From NCBI RefSeq assembly GCF_001443605.1, contig NZ_CP013118.1, forward strand, positions 1,747,501 to 1,811,500: DNA of 64,000 nucleotides, given 5' to 3'. The notes beneath the pieces were generated by a model. That model saw only the letters and a list, made by a program, of their open reading frames with translations. It made no database searches and was not told where the DNA came from. Origin of the DNA: Salinivirga cyanobacteriivorans (lineage in GTDB: Bacteria > Bacteroidota > Bacteroidia > Bacteroidales > Salinivirgaceae). Below, piece after piece: positions 8,049-17,693 of this stretch. Both the position numbers and the translations under genes were made by a program. Position 1 is the first letter of the stretch; every line of letters begins with the position of its first letter.

Positions 8049-10007
8049 ATGATAGCACTTAACGACATAACAATAAGATTTGACGGTGAAGCGTTGTTTG
8101 AAAAGATTTCATTCAAGGTAAATCCGAAAAACCGCATAGGACTTGCCGGCCGCAATGGAGCAGGCAAATCAACTATTTTAAAGGTAATTGCCGGGCTACA
8201 AGACTACGATGAGGGTCAACTAGCGATATCGAAAGATACATCAATTGGTTATTTGCCCCAGCATATGCAAATTGCCGATACGCAAACCGTGATGGAAGAA
8301 ACGCTCACGGCTTTTGAGCATATCAATGAGTTGGAAAATGAAATAGCCCACCTGAATAAAGCCATTGCAGAGCGTTACGATTATGAATCTGATGAATACA
8401 TGGAACTCATCACCCGTGTAACAGACAAAAACGAACGTTACCAAATGATGGATGGTGATAAACGTATAGGTTTTGCTGAGCAAACACTCGCAGGCCTGGG
8501 TTTTGAATCAAAAGACCTGAAAAGACCAACATCAGAATTTAGCGGTGGGTGGCGCATGCGTATTGAGCTGGCTAAAATATTATTGCAACAACCCGATGTC
8601 TTGTTGCTCGATGAACCAACGAACCATCTTGATATTGAAAGCATCTCGTGGCTTGAAGATTTATTAAAAAACTACCGTGGAGCTGTCATTATGGTGTCGC
8701 ACGACAGGTTTTTTCTGGATGCCATTACCAACCGCACAATTGAAATCTCCCTGGGTCAAATTTATGATTACCCGGTACCTTATACAGAATATACAAAGTT
8801 AATGAAAGAGCGGCGGGAGCAACAAAAAGCCGCCTATGAGAACCAGCAGAAAAAGATCAAAGAAACCGAAGAGTTTATCGAAAAGTTTCGATACAAAGCT
8901 ACCAAAGCGGTTCAGGTGCAAAGCAGGGTAAAAATGCTCGAGAAGATGGAACGTATCGAAATCGACGATATGGATTCAACGGTGATGAATTTACGTTTCC
9001 CTCCCGCGCCAAGGGCAGGCGATATTGTTATTGATGCTGATGATGTAGGGAAACATTTTGGCGATCATGAAGTTTTCAGCAATGCCAATTTCACCATTGA
9101 ACGGGGCGAGAAAATAAGTTTTGTTGGTAAAAATGGTGAAGGGAAAACAACCCTTGTACGCATCATAATGAAGGAAATTGAACATGAGGGAAAATTAAAA
9201 ACCGGACACAATGTAAAAATTGGGTATTATGCGCAAAACCAACCCGAGCAGATGAACCCGAACAAAACTGTATTTGAAACCATAGACGACCTTGCAACAG
9301 GAGACATGCGCACAAAAACCCGCGATATTTTGGGATCATTCCTTTTTGGCGGCGAAGATATCGATAAAAAGGTTAGTGTGCTTAGTGGTGGAGAAAGGGC
9401 AAGGCTTGCCATCGCCTGCATGCTACTAAACCCGATTAACCTGCTTGTTATGGATGAGCCCACACACCATTTAGACATGTATTCGAAAGATGTGCTTAAA
9501 AAAGCTTTAAAAAATTTTGACGGAACGCTCATAATTATCTCACACGACAGGTATTTTCTGGAGGGACTAACGCAAAAAACTTATGAATTTCGGGAAAAAA
9601 GGGTGATTGAGCATTTGGGAGGAATTGAAGAGTTCATTCGAAAACGCAAACTGGAACGTCTCAATGAACTTAACACAACTTCGGGCATCAAAAGCAAATC
9701 AGATAAAGCCAGCTCTGACAACGCTAATGCAAGCAATAAGGACCTTTACGCAGCCAGGAAAACCTTAGACAAGGACATTCGCAAAGCAGAGAAAAAAGCC
9801 ACGGAAATGGAGCAGGCAATAACGGATTATGAAAAAGCTATTGAAGCTGTGAATGAAAAAATGGCTGATCCGGAAAAAGCCGAATATGAAAAAGACAGTA
9901 ATGAGTTAAAAACGCTGGAGCAAAAACTATCTGAAGCTATGGAAAATTGGGAAGCAGCCCTGCAGAATGTAGAAATGCTTAAAGAAAAAAGGGAAGCATT
10001 AAAATAA
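8049..10007 (+). CDS. ABC-F family ATPase (ribosome-associated, Uup/YbiT-like)
   Basis: The 652-residue soluble protein has two ABC domains and no membrane part. The first has GRNGAGKST, SGGWRMRIELAKIL and LLLDEPTNHLDI. The second has GKNGEGKTT, SGGERARLAIACML and MDEPTHHLD, a slightly divergent Walker B. Between them lies a charged linker at about 245-320 (the P-site tRNA-interaction motif region). A C-terminal coiled coil of about 90 residues resembles the Uup DNA-binding tail. ABC-F proteins act on ribosomes stalled or occupied by antibiotics; the exact subgroup is uncertain. It is a single gene with a terminator over its stop codon. Confidence 0.9.
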   Translation: MIALNDITIRFDGEALFEKISFKVNPKNRIGLAGRNGAGKSTILKVIAGLQDYDEGQLAISKDTSIGYLPQHMQIADTQTVMEETLTAFEHINELENEIAHLNKAIAERYDYESDEYMELITRVTDKNERYQMMDGDKRIGFAEQTLAGLGFESKDLKRPTSEFSGGWRMRIELAKILLQQPDVLLLDEPTNHLDIESISWLEDLLKNYRGAVIMVSHDRFFLDAITNRTIEISLGQIYDYPVPYTEYTKLMKERREQQKAAYENQQKKIKETEEFIEKFRYKATKAVQVQSRVKMLEKMERIEIDDMDSTVMNLRFPPAPRAGDIVIDADDVGKHFGDHEVFSNANFTIERGEKISFVGKNGEGKTTLVRIIMKEIEHEGKLKTGHNVKIGYYAQNQPEQMNPNKTVFETIDDLATGDMRTKTRDILGSFLFGGEDIDKKVSVLSGGERARLAIACMLLNPINLLVMDEPTHHLDMYSKDVLKKALKNFDGTLIIISHDRYFLEGLTQKTYEFREKRVIEHLGGIEEFIRKRKLERLNELNTTSGIKSKSDKASSDNANASNKDLYAARKTLDKDIRKAEKKATEMEQAITDYEKAIEAVNEKMADPEKAEYEKDSNELKTLEQKLSEAMENWEAALQNVEMLKEKREALK

Positions 10008-10017
10008 CTTCCCTTTT
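9987..10017 (+). terminator. Intrinsic terminator overlapping the ABC-F stop codon
   Basis: AAAAGGGAAG at 9987-9996 pairs perfectly with CTTCCCTTTT at 10008-10017. The TAA stop lies in the loop, so the last codons form half of the hairpin. Confidence 0.55.
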
Positions 10018-10061
10018 CTAAACAAATGGATTCACAAAAAAACTGTCATGAAAAAAATTAC

Positions 10062-10532
10062 TTATTGTTCCTGACGCTTTCGGCGTTTGCGTTTTGGTAA
10101 AATCTTAGGTGGTGCAAAACGCAGTTCATCACGATAGTGATCGTAAACATATTGCTTCACACTATTCCAGGATTTAAAATGCCGTATAAATGGCGTTAAA
10201 GAAAAATCGCTGTGTTTTCTAAAAAGCCTGAAAGAAGGCATCTTTCCTTCAGCATTTGCAGCTTTAATAAATTCCTGTATAAGCTCTTCCTTAGAAATCT
10301 CGTTGCTCGGTGGCAATCTATATAAGTTTATCGGTAAACCTGCATCGTGTACTGCAGCATTCCATGTTCCATAAAGATAGACAATTTGACCATATGAGAT
10401 ACGTGTATCTTCCTGCCCTTTATATTCTATTTTTGTAGGCGGTTTACCTAGCCTTTCCGCAACCCGCTTGATTTCCTGGCGGCTAAGCTGCTTCTTTTCT
10501 TCGTTATTCAAATTTAGTCGCTTCATCAGCAA
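10062..10532 (-). CDS. Small basic protein with two homing-endonuclease-associated (HNH_repeat-like) units
   Basis: The 156-residue protein has two units of about 50 residues. The first reads RLGKPPTKIEYKG, then ISYGQIVYLYGTWNAAVHDA followed by GL. The second reads EGKMPSFRLFRKH, then SLTPFIRHFKSWNSVKQYV. The pattern of Gly-x-x-Pro, a Ser-ended helix and a Phe/Tyr-Gly/x-Ser/Thr-Trp-Asn box is that of the helical DNA-binding repeats found next to HNH nucleases. No HNH or other nuclease domain is present. The C-terminus is a run of Lys and Arg (PKRKRRKRQ). A stand-alone DNA-binding role is inferred. It is a monocistronic gene between two minus- and plus-strand housekeeping genes. Confidence 0.6.
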   Translation of the reverse strand: MLMKRLNLNNEEKKQLSRQEIKRVAERLGKPPTKIEYKGQEDTRISYGQIVYLYGTWNAAVHDAGLPINLYRLPPSNEISKEELIQEFIKAANAEGKMPSFRLFRKHSDFSLTPFIRHFKSWNSVKQYVYDHYRDELRFAPPKILPKRKRRKRQEQ

Positions 10533-10715
10533 GTCATTTTAATGGGTTTAGTATCAAACAAACCAAACACAATTTTTGTTTGGAAAATACCCATAAATGA
10601 ATTCATAAATATTTGTTAATAAATTTCTTATGCCGCCGAAGAAATAGAGATACAGACTGTACAGGAAACACAATAAAAACATTTTCGGCTCCTTTTGAGC
10701 TAAAAAATCACTATC

Positions 10716-10755
10716 ATAAAAAAGGCTTCATACAATGCGAATTGAATGAAGCCTT
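10716..10755 (-). terminator. Intrinsic terminator of valS
   Basis: On the minus strand AAGGCTTCAT pairs with ATGAAGCCTT (plus-strand arms 10722-10731 and 10746-10755) and is followed by six T residues. It lies about 33 bases after the valS stop. Confidence 0.75.
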
Positions 10756-10787
10756 AAAAAATTATAGGTATTAAATATTATTTAGTA

Positions 10788-13424
10788 TTAACTCAGATTA
10801 GCAATTTGCTCTTCAAGCGTTTTGATTTTTTGCTCAGCATCGTCTTTTTTCTTACGTTCCGCATCTACAACCTTCTTTGGTGCATTGTTTACAAATCGCT
10901 CATTACTGAGCTTTTTCATAACAGAATTCAAAAAGCCTTTATTATATTCCAGTTCTTTATTTAACTTTTCCAATTCGGCCTCTTTATCAATCATATCGCC
11001 TACCGGAATAAAACACTCATGTGTGCGAACCAAAAATGAGGTAGCATCTTCAACTTTCGCTGTTGCATGCTCCAGTTTATTCACATTAGCCAATTTGCAA
11101 ATTACACTTTCATAATGCTCAGGCCATGCATCATCTCCCTTATTCACAAACAAATCCAGCCCTTCTTTCATGGCAATATTTTTCTCTTTCCGCACCTTTC
11201 TCACTCCGGCTACCACTTCTTTAGCCTGTTCAAACTGGTCCATATCTTTAGAATCATATGTACCAGCCTTACGCGCAGGTGTAATCATCAGCGACTCGCC
11301 CGCATTGCGCTCTTCGAGGTAATGCCATATTTCTTCGGTTATAAATGGCATGAACGGGTGGAGTATGTGCAACAGCCGATCGAAAAGTACAATAGTTTCA
11401 GACATTGTTTTTCCGTCGATGGGCTGTTGATAAGCCGGTTTAATAATTTCGAGAAACCATGAAGAGAATTCATCCCAGAAAAGCTTATAAACTGTCATTA
11501 GAGCTTCACTTAACCGGAATTGTTCAAACTGTTTATCAAGTTTCTTTGAGGTCTCGTTTAGTTTAGCATCGAGCCATGCGGTAGCCATTTTTGACGCTTC
11601 TGGCTGATCTAAACTTTCGTCTACCTCCCAGGTTTTAACGAGCCGGAACGCATTCCAGATTTTATTGGCAAAATTACGGCCCTGCTCAGGAAGCGATTCA
11701 TCGAAAAGCAGATCGCCGCCTGCAGGAGAGCATAAAAGCATACCAACACGTACACCATCGGCGCCATATTTCTCCATTAGCTCAATCGGATCTGGCGAAT
11801 TGCCCAGTGACTTGCTCATTTTGCGACGATGTTGGTCGCGCACGATACCTGTGAAATAAACATTTTCGAAAGGTTTTTTACCTAAGTATTCATATCCGGC
11901 AATAATCATACGTGCTACCCAGAAAAACATAATTTCAGGCGCTGTTACCAAATCATTGGTAGGATAATAGTACTGAATATCCTTATTATCAGGCTGTGTC
12001 AGTCCATTAAATACAGAGATGGGCCACAACCATGAAGAGAACCATGTATCGAGCACATCCTCATCCTGGCACAACTGGTCAAGTGTTAAACTTGTGTCGC
12101 CTGTTTTTTCCCTTGCCAGCTTCAGAGCCTCTTCTTCTGTTTGGGCCACCACAAAATCGTTGCTATTGGGTAAATACCAGGCGGGTATGCGATGCCCCCA
12201 CCATAGCTGGCGGGAAATACACCAATCCTGAATATTCTCCATCCAGTGTCGGTATGTATTTTTAAATTTAGCGGGATGAAACTGAACCTCATCATTCATT
12301 ACAGCATCTAATGCCGGCTTAGATATTTCCTTCATACGCATGAACCATTGCATTGAGAGCCTTGGTTCTATAACAGCATCGGTTCTTTCAGAATAACCCA
12401 CTTTGTTGGTGTAATCTTCAATCTTAAGCATGTTTCCCTGTGCTTCAAGCATGGGAATAATTTGCTTACGGGCCTCAAAACGGTCGGTCCCTACCAACAC
12501 TTCTGCAGCTTCATTAAGTGTACCGTCATCGTTAAAAATATCAATTGACTTCAGATTATGGCGTTGTCCGATTTCATAGTCATTAATATCGTGTGCCGGG
12601 GTAATTTTAAGGGCTCCTGTACCAAACTCCATATCCACATACTCATCTTCAATAACTTCAACCGGCCTGTTTACAAGGGGTACAATTACTTTTTTCCCCA
12701 CAAACTTCCGAAACCGCTCATCATTTGGATTTACACATACGGCTGTATCACCCAGAATTGTCTCCGGACGCGTTGTTGCAATAGTCAGATATTCGTTTTC
12801 GATACCTTCTACAAAATATTTAAGGTAATATAACTTCGACTGTTCTTCTTTATAAATTACCTCTTCATCACTCACAGCGGTTTTAGCTTTGGGATCCCAG
12901 TTGACCATGCGCACACCACGGTAGATCTTGCCTTTCTTATACAAATCAACAAAAACCTGCAACACGCTGTCAGAATACTCTTCGTCCATAGTAAACGAGG
13001 TACGGTTCCAATCGCATGAAGCACCCAATTTTTTTAATTGGTCCAATATTATTCCGCCATGTTTCTCTTTCCACTCCCAGGCGTGTTCAAGGAACTCATC
13101 ACGAGACAGACTATGTTTATCGATACCCTCATCCCTGAGCTTGTTTACTACTTTGGCCTCAGTTGCAATTGATGCATGATCGGTACCCGGTACCCAACAA
13201 ACATTCTTACCTTTCATGCGGGCACGGCGAACCAATACATCCTGAATTGTATTGTTTAGCATATGTCCCATATGGAGAACGCCTGTTACATTGGGCGGCG
13301 GTATAACTACCGTATATGGATCACGATCATCAGGCTCTGAATGAAAAAAACCATGTTCGAGCCAGTAACTGTACCATTTATCTTCTGTTTTGAGGGGATT
13401 GTACTTTGTGGGTATCTCCTTCAT
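10788..13424 (-). CDS. valS: Valyl-tRNA synthetase
   Basis: A complete class I synthetase of 878 residues that charges tRNA-Val with valine. The HIGH motif appears as [17 protein letters not shown] near residue 40-55, and the KMSKS loop as [14 protein letters not shown] near 530. The CP1 editing domain lies between them, with the [13 protein letters not shown] motif. The C-terminal 65 residues form the Lys/Glu-rich coiled coil that contacts the tRNA ([17 protein letters not shown]). The Val/Ile discrimination region and the tryptophan motif [13 protein letters not shown] are normal for ValRS. The start ATG is followed directly by KEIPTKYNP, as usual in the phylum. Confidence 0.96.
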   Translation of the reverse strand: MKEIPTKYNPLKTEDKWYSYWLEHGFFHSEPDDRDPYTVVIPPPNVTGVLHMGHMLNNTIQDVLVRRARMKGKNVCWVPGTDHASIATEAKVVNKLRDEGIDKHSLSRDEFLEHAWEWKEKHGGIILDQLKKLGASCDWNRTSFTMDEEYSDSVLQVFVDLYKKGKIYRGVRMVNWDPKAKTAVSDEEVIYKEEQSKLYYLKYFVEGIENEYLTIATTRPETILGDTAVCVNPNDERFRKFVGKKVIVPLVNRPVEVIEDEYVDMEFGTGALKITPAHDINDYEIGQRHNLKSIDIFNDDGTLNEAAEVLVGTDRFEARKQIIPMLEAQGNMLKIEDYTNKVGYSERTDAVIEPRLSMQWFMRMKEISKPALDAVMNDEVQFHPAKFKNTYRHWMENIQDWCISRQLWWGHRIPAWYLPNSNDFVVAQTEEEALKLAREKTGDTSLTLDQLCQDEDVLDTWFSSWLWPISVFNGLTQPDNKDIQYYYPTNDLVTAPEIMFFWVARMIIAGYEYLGKKPFENVYFTGIVRDQHRRKMSKSLGNSPDPIELMEKYGADGVRVGMLLCSPAGGDLLFDESLPEQGRNFANKIWNAFRLVKTWEVDESLDQPEASKMATAWLDAKLNETSKKLDKQFEQFRLSEALMTVYKLFWDEFSSWFLEIIKPAYQQPIDGKTMSETIVLFDRLLHILHPFMPFITEEIWHYLEERNAGESLMITPARKAGTYDSKDMDQFEQAKEVVAGVRKVRKEKNIAMKEGLDLFVNKGDDAWPEHYESVICKLANVNKLEHATAKVEDATSFLVRTHECFIPVGDMIDKEAELEKLNKELEYNKGFLNSVMKKLSNERFVNNAPKKVVDAERKKKDDAEQKIKTLEEQIANLS

Positions 13425-13456
13425 ATCGAATCGATTTATTTACTGTGTTTTACTAA

Positions 13457-13479
13457 AAGATTACAAAAATAGTAATCTT
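13457..13479. promoter_or_regulatory. Inverted repeat in the valS upstream region
   Basis: AAGATTAC at 13457-13464 and GTAATCTT at 13472-13479 form an 8-bp inverted repeat with a 7-base spacer, 33 bases upstream of the valS ATG. On the minus strand its centre includes TATTTTTG, which fits the TAnnTTTG -7 box, so the repeat may overlap the valS promoter and act as an operator. Confidence 0.35.
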
Positions 13480-13639
13480 ATTGTAATATCTAAGCAAGAA
13501 AAGATTGAGGCCCAAATGTTTTAAATCTATTTAAAATAATTATAAATAAGCAAAAATTAATGCCAAAGCTTAAACTATTGCTAAATTTGTAGTTTTCAAT
13601 GCAAAATGTACAGGTAATATAAAATCTAAATTATCAATT

Positions 13640-14839
13640 ATGCCACAAATATCAGATAGAGGCAAGAGCATGCCCGCCTCTCCAATTCGCAAACTTGTTC
13701 CTTATTCTGAACAAGCCAAGAGAGATGGCAAAAAGGTGTATCACCTCAACATTGGCCAGCCAGACATTCCAACTCCTGAGGTTGCGCTTGAGGCCATCAG
13801 GAATTTTGACGAGAAGGTTATCGCCTATAGTCATTCTGCAGGAAATGAAAGTTACCGGAAAAAACTGGCGGGTTATTACAAAAGCGTAGGTATTGACGTT
13901 GATTATACCGACCTGCTAATTACAACGGGTGGATCGGAAGCACTAACATTTGCTTTTAATTCAGTCATGAATCCCGGAGACGAACTCATTATTCCACAAC
14001 CTTTTTACGCAAACTATAATGCATTTGCAAATATTGTTGGTGTAAAAATAAAGCCGATTAATGCTACCATTAAAGATGGATTTGCATTACCTCCAATAGA
14101 AGAATTCGAAAAAGCCATTACGCCCAAAACCAAGGCAATTCTGATCTGCAACCCAAATAACCCCACAGGATATCTGTATTCGCAGGAAGAAATTGAGCAG
14201 CTCGGTGAATTGGCAAAAAAACACGACCTCTATATTTTCTCTGACGAAGTATATCGTGAATTTTGCTATGATGGACACGACCACTTCTCGGTAATGAACC
14301 TGAAAGGACTTGAAGACAACACTATTTTAGTTGACTCGGTTTCGAAACGCTATAGCGCATGTGGTGTTAGAATCGGTGCCTTTGTGACAAAAAATAAGGA
14401 AGTTTTGGCAACGGCATTAAAATTTGCACAATCACGTTTAAGCCCCCCATCACTTGGACAGGTAATAGGCGAAGCTTCTATCGATACGCCAAAAGAATAT
14501 TTTGAAGAGGTTTACAACGAATACATTGAACGTCGTAATTATATGGTAGAAGCGTTAAATAAAATGGAGGGTGTAACATGCCCAATGCCTAAGGGCGCAT
14601 TTTATACAATCACAGAACTACCCGTTGACGATACTGATAAGTTCTGTCAGTGGATGTTGTCAGACTTTTCACATAAAAACCAAACCGTAATGATGGCCCC
14701 CGGATCAGGCTTTTATGAAGATGCCGAGTTAGGCAAGCAACATGTGCGAATTGCATATGTACTCAACAAAGAAGATCTGACAAACGCCATGGAAGCCCTT
14801 GAAGAAGGGTTAAAACAGTATCCTGGCAGAACAATTTAA
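13640..14839 (+). CDS. Pyridoxal-phosphate aminotransferase, class I/II (aspartate aminotransferase-like)
   Basis: The 399-residue protein is a fold-type I aminotransferase. It has HLNIGQPDIPTPE at the start of the core, the substrate region GGSEALTFAFNSV, and the nucleotide-like PLP pocket CNPNNPTG near residue 175. The internal-aldimine Lys is K236 in DSVSKRYSACGVRIGAF. The Arg that binds the substrate carboxylate lies in the last fifth (KQHVRIAYVLN). The family moves amino groups between Asp/aromatic/Ala donors and 2-oxo acids; the substrate is not certain. It is a lone gene with its own terminator. TAAATTTG at 13582-13589 could be its -7 element. Confidence 0.88.
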   Translation: MPQISDRGKSMPASPIRKLVPYSEQAKRDGKKVYHLNIGQPDIPTPEVALEAIRNFDEKVIAYSHSAGNESYRKKLAGYYKSVGIDVDYTDLLITTGGSEALTFAFNSVMNPGDELIIPQPFYANYNAFANIVGVKIKPINATIKDGFALPPIEEFEKAITPKTKAILICNPNNPTGYLYSQEEIEQLGELAKKHDLYIFSDEVYREFCYDGHDHFSVMNLKGLEDNTILVDSVSKRYSACGVRIGAFVTKNKEVLATALKFAQSRLSPPSLGQVIGEASIDTPKEYFEEVYNEYIERRNYMVEALNKMEGVTCPMPKGAFYTITELPVDDTDKFCQWMLSDFSHKNQTVMMAPGSGFYEDAELGKQHVRIAYVLNKEDLTNAMEALEEGLKQYPGRTI

Positions 14840-14866
14840 CAAGTACGATTTAATTAAAAATAGTAA

Positions 14867-14897
14867 GGCTGTTCAGTTTTCTGAACAGCCTTTTTTT
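14867..14897 (+). terminator. Strong intrinsic terminator after the aminotransferase
   Basis: A perfect 10-bp stem (GGCTGTTCAG at 14867-14876 with CTGAACAGCC at 14881-14890) has a TTTT loop and a run of seven T. Confidence 0.9.
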
Positions 14898-15017
14898 CGC
14901 TGCAGTATAAACAACATACAAGAATGTTAAGCATACGTTAACCCAAAATTTGATTATAGAATTCTGTCGGATAATCACTTAATTTAAAATACAACTAATC
15001 ATTAAAAAATCAATATC

Positions 15018-15599
15018 ATGAGAAATTTGACACGCCCATTTTACATCGCTCTAATTGCAATACTCAGTGCAGCATTAAGTTTTACCGCATGCAGTGATGA
15101 CGATGAAGACAATAATGATAACATTGAAAGCAGTGGCACAGTTGAACTTGCAACAGGAGATTCCTACTCCCTGTCACAAGGAGTGCTCCAGTTATCTAAC
15201 GAAGGCGATAGCTTTAACACCTACGCATTAATCTTAGGTTCATCGGGACTCGACTGGGAAACCTTCAGTGGTATAGGTGAAGTAGTATGGTTGGTGGTTT
15301 ACAGCGATCAAAAACCTTTAACAAATGGTACATTTACGCTAAACACCTCTCCGCAGGCAAATACTATTGACTCAACATTTTCATACTTTGCAGTACAGGC
15401 CAACCCGGTAACCATGGAATCGGAGGTTGCCTATAAGTTTATGCCTGGTCAGGGTGACTCTCTTTCTATTTCTAAAGATGATGACACATATGAAATAAAC
15501 GCGGTTTTTCCTGTAGCTGCCAGCGACGAAGAGCAAACAACAATAACATCTATTAGCGTAAATTACTCAGGTGAGCTTATTTATGATGAAGCAAAATAA
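15018..15599 (+). CDS. Surface-type lipoprotein, paralogue of the next gene
   Basis: The 193-residue protein starts with a lipoprotein signal peptide (ALIAILSAALSFTAC). Right after the acylated Cys comes SDDDEDNNDN. In Bacteroidota a Ser followed by several acidic residues after Cys is the lipoprotein export signal that sends lipoproteins to the cell surface. The rest is beta-rich and low in Cys, with SYSLSQGVLQLSNEG near the start. The neighbouring gene at 15739 shares the same plan (SFSQGILEYYG, ALASSGLTYQS), so they are a tandem duplicate. Each is separated by a terminator, so they are independently transcribed. No enzyme motif is seen; the function is unknown. Confidence 0.75.
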   Translation: MRNLTRPFYIALIAILSAALSFTACSDDDEDNNDNIESSGTVELATGDSYSLSQGVLQLSNEGDSFNTYALILGSSGLDWETFSGIGEVVWLVVYSDQKPLTNGTFTLNTSPQANTIDSTFSYFAVQANPVTMESEVAYKFMPGQGDSLSISKDDDTYEINAVFPVAASDEEQTTITSISVNYSGELIYDEAK

Positions 15600-15618
15600 A
15601 CAGCAACATAAAGCCAAT

Positions 15619-15649
15619 AAAAACCGCTGCAATTTGTAGCGGTTTTTTT
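15619..15649 (+). terminator. Intrinsic terminator between the two lipoprotein genes
   Basis: AACCGCTGC (arm ending 15630) pairs with GTAGCGGTT, with a G-T wobble and the loop AATTT, and is followed by seven T ending at 15649. Confidence 0.85.
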
Positions 15650-15738
15650 ATGTCTGCATATCAGGCAACTAAATGTTAAAATATTGCTTTTGTAAAAGAA
15701 AGTTCGGAACTTAACAAAGCAAACTAAACTTAAAAATT

Positions 15739-16374
15739 ATGAAAAAAAGTAAAAGATTAGGTTTTCTCTTCTTAAGCGCCTTAATAAGCGTAGCATTATC
15801 GTTTACATCATGTAGTGACGACGATGATGACAGCAACGACAACAATGGATCGGGTTCAGGTTCTGCCACTATAGGAACAACTGAAATTTCGTTCTCACAA
15901 GGCATACTTGAGTATTATGGACCCTATCAAACGGGGTCTGACATGTACCAATACACAATTGCACTGGCTTCATCCGGACTTACCTATCAATCAGAGTCAG
16001 GAACAGGAGACCTTATGCTTTTTGATGTATACACAAGATCTTCAAGTTTTGGGGGTGGCACTTTTAATTTTACAAATTACAGCCCCGAAGCAGGAACATC
16101 AAACTACGTTTCACTAATGTTAAATCTTCAGGCATCTACATTTACTGCAGATCAAATATTCAGAGCCACCGAAGGGTTAATTGAAATTACACAGGATGGC
16201 GCAAGCTACGATATTTCATTTAACCTTACTATGCAAGAGTATGACCAGGAAACCTATATGCCTATAGGAGATGCACAAACACTTACAGGAAGCTACAGCG
16301 GAAGTATGGCATATTATGATTATATCGGCAAGTCTAAGAAACATCGAATTAATTTAACAGCACCCGCAAAATGA
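15739..16374 (+). CDS. Surface-type lipoprotein, paralogue of the preceding gene
   Basis: The 211-residue protein has a lipobox ending SFTSC followed by SDDDDDSNDNNGSGSG. This acidic tract matches the SDDDD surface-export signal described for Bacteroides fragilis. A short flexible linker then leads into a beta-rich domain (EISFSQGILEYYG; YTIALASSGLTYQ) that aligns by eye with the preceding lipoprotein. The C-terminus is basic (KSKKHRIN). The function is not recognised. It converges with the namZ-like gene 16 bases away. An imperfect hairpin without a T-run covers the junction (16383-16413). Confidence 0.75.
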   Translation: MKKSKRLGFLFLSALISVALSFTSCSDDDDDSNDNNGSGSGSATIGTTEISFSQGILEYYGPYQTGSDMYQYTIALASSGLTYQSESGTGDLMLFDVYTRSSSFGGGTFNFTNYSPEAGTSNYVSLMLNLQASTFTADQIFRATEGLIEITQDGASYDISFNLTMQEYDQETYMPIGDAQTLTGSYSGSMAYYDYIGKSKKHRINLTAPAK

Positions 16375-16390
16375 GCCACTTTGTCAGGGG

Positions 16391-17575
16391 CTATTCATCT
16401 TTTAGTCCCTGACGTTCAAAATCTTCGTAAAGCAGGTATTTCTTTCTCAGCTCATTAAAGTCATTTAATCCCTGGTGCCAGCTGCTTTTGATCTGCTCTG
16501 CGCTCACTCCGGCTTCAATCTGTTGCTGCAATTTTGTGGTGCCGGCTAAAAGTTTAAAAAAGCTATTAAAAAACGTATCGGTTTTTGTTTTAAGATAAGC
16601 ATCTTTCAGGTATTCGGGTTTTATACCAGAGGTCTCCCGGCCCAATTGTATCAGATCATTTAAATTATGCCCATAACACTTCTGCCCGTTATACTTGGGA
16701 TTACTGGCCCCTTTTGTTGGCAGAGGGACAAAATAAAAGTCTTTTTCGTTGTATTTCGGGTGTCCATAAACCTGAAACGGAAAATGCGTTCCACGCCCCA
16801 CACTCATCACTGTTCCCTCAAAAAATGCAAGTGAGGGATAGAGGTACACGGCCTGCATATTCGGAAGGTTGGGTGAAGGTGGAACTGGCAAATCATAAAG
16901 GTCACTGTGTGTGTACTCATCACACTCAATAACTTTAAGGTCACATTTTTCATTTATCCATCCTTCCCCGTTTATCATAAAAGCAAGCTCACCAATTGTT
17001 AATCCGTATACCACAGGAATAGGATGAAGACCAACAAAAGATCTGTAGGCAGTATCGAGCACCGGACCATCGATGTAATATCCATTAGGATTCGGACGGT
17101 CAAGTAATATCAAAGGGGTGTCATTTTCAGCGCATGCCTCCATTACGTAATGTAGTGTTGATATATAGGTGTAAAACCGAACACCAACATCCTGCAGGTC
17201 AAATAGCATAAGATCAACATGCTCAAAATAATGGTCTGCAGGCTTTTTTTGTTTTCCGTATAATGATATCACAGGCAGTCCCGTAATGCTATCAATAGAA
17301 TTTAAAATAAGTTTCCCGGCATCTTTATTCCCCCTAAATCCATGTTCCGGTGAAAAAATGTATTTAATATCTACATTCATATTTATTAAGGAATCCACAA
17401 TATGGGTATCCTCAATTAAACTGGTATGATTAGCGACAACACCTATTGATTTGTTTTGCAACAAATGAATATATTCTTGCACACGATGGGCCGCAGGCAC
17501 GATTTCCTGCGCAGACAGAGTAAAAACCGAGCTAAAAAAAAGGCCAATCCCAACGATTAAACTATTTTTGTACAT
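16391..17575 (-). CDS. Exo-beta-N-acetylmuramidase NamZ-like (DUF1343)
   Basis: The protein carries family landmarks KSIGVVANHTSLIED, IFSPEHGFRGNKDAG, the highly conserved LFDLQDVGVRFYTYISTLHY and LLDRPNPNGYYIDGPVLD. Members of this family release N-acetylmuramic acid from the non-reducing ends of peptidoglycan fragments and act in the periplasm. The open frame extends up to 17635, but the ATG at 17575 begins a good signal peptide (MYKNSLIVGIGLFFSSV then LSAQ), so I chose that start, giving 394 residues. It could take part in cell-wall recycling or scavenging. It is monocistronic and convergent with the lipoprotein gene. Confidence 0.85.
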   Translation of the reverse strand: MYKNSLIVGIGLFFSSVFTLSAQEIVPAAHRVQEYIHLLQNKSIGVVANHTSLIEDTHIVDSLINMNVDIKYIFSPEHGFRGNKDAGKLILNSIDSITGLPVISLYGKQKKPADHYFEHVDLMLFDLQDVGVRFYTYISTLHYVMEACAENDTPLILLDRPNPNGYYIDGPVLDTAYRSFVGLHPIPVVYGLTIGELAFMINGEGWINEKCDLKVIECDEYTHSDLYDLPVPPSPNLPNMQAVYLYPSLAFFEGTVMSVGRGTHFPFQVYGHPKYNEKDFYFVPLPTKGASNPKYNGQKCYGHNLNDLIQLGRETSGIKPEYLKDAYLKTKTDTFFNSFFKLLAGTTKLQQQIEAGVSAEQIKSSWHQGLNDFNELRKKYLLYEDFERQGLKDE

Positions 17576-17693
17576 ACCAAAATATTTGAACAAACAATAG
17601 TACAAAATATTTTGCAATGTTGTTATAATCATCAACCATTAATCTTAACAAGCTAATCGAAGCTATTAAGTTTTTTATTTAAAAATTAAGCGA

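Noticed and set aside
10822..12833. Many plus-strand frames opposite valS
   Set aside because: Antisense shadows of a complete valyl-tRNA synthetase with no domain features.
16383..16413. GTCAGGG/CCCTGAC hairpin at a convergent gene junction
   Set aside because: No T-run on either side and it includes coding sequence, so I did not call a terminator.
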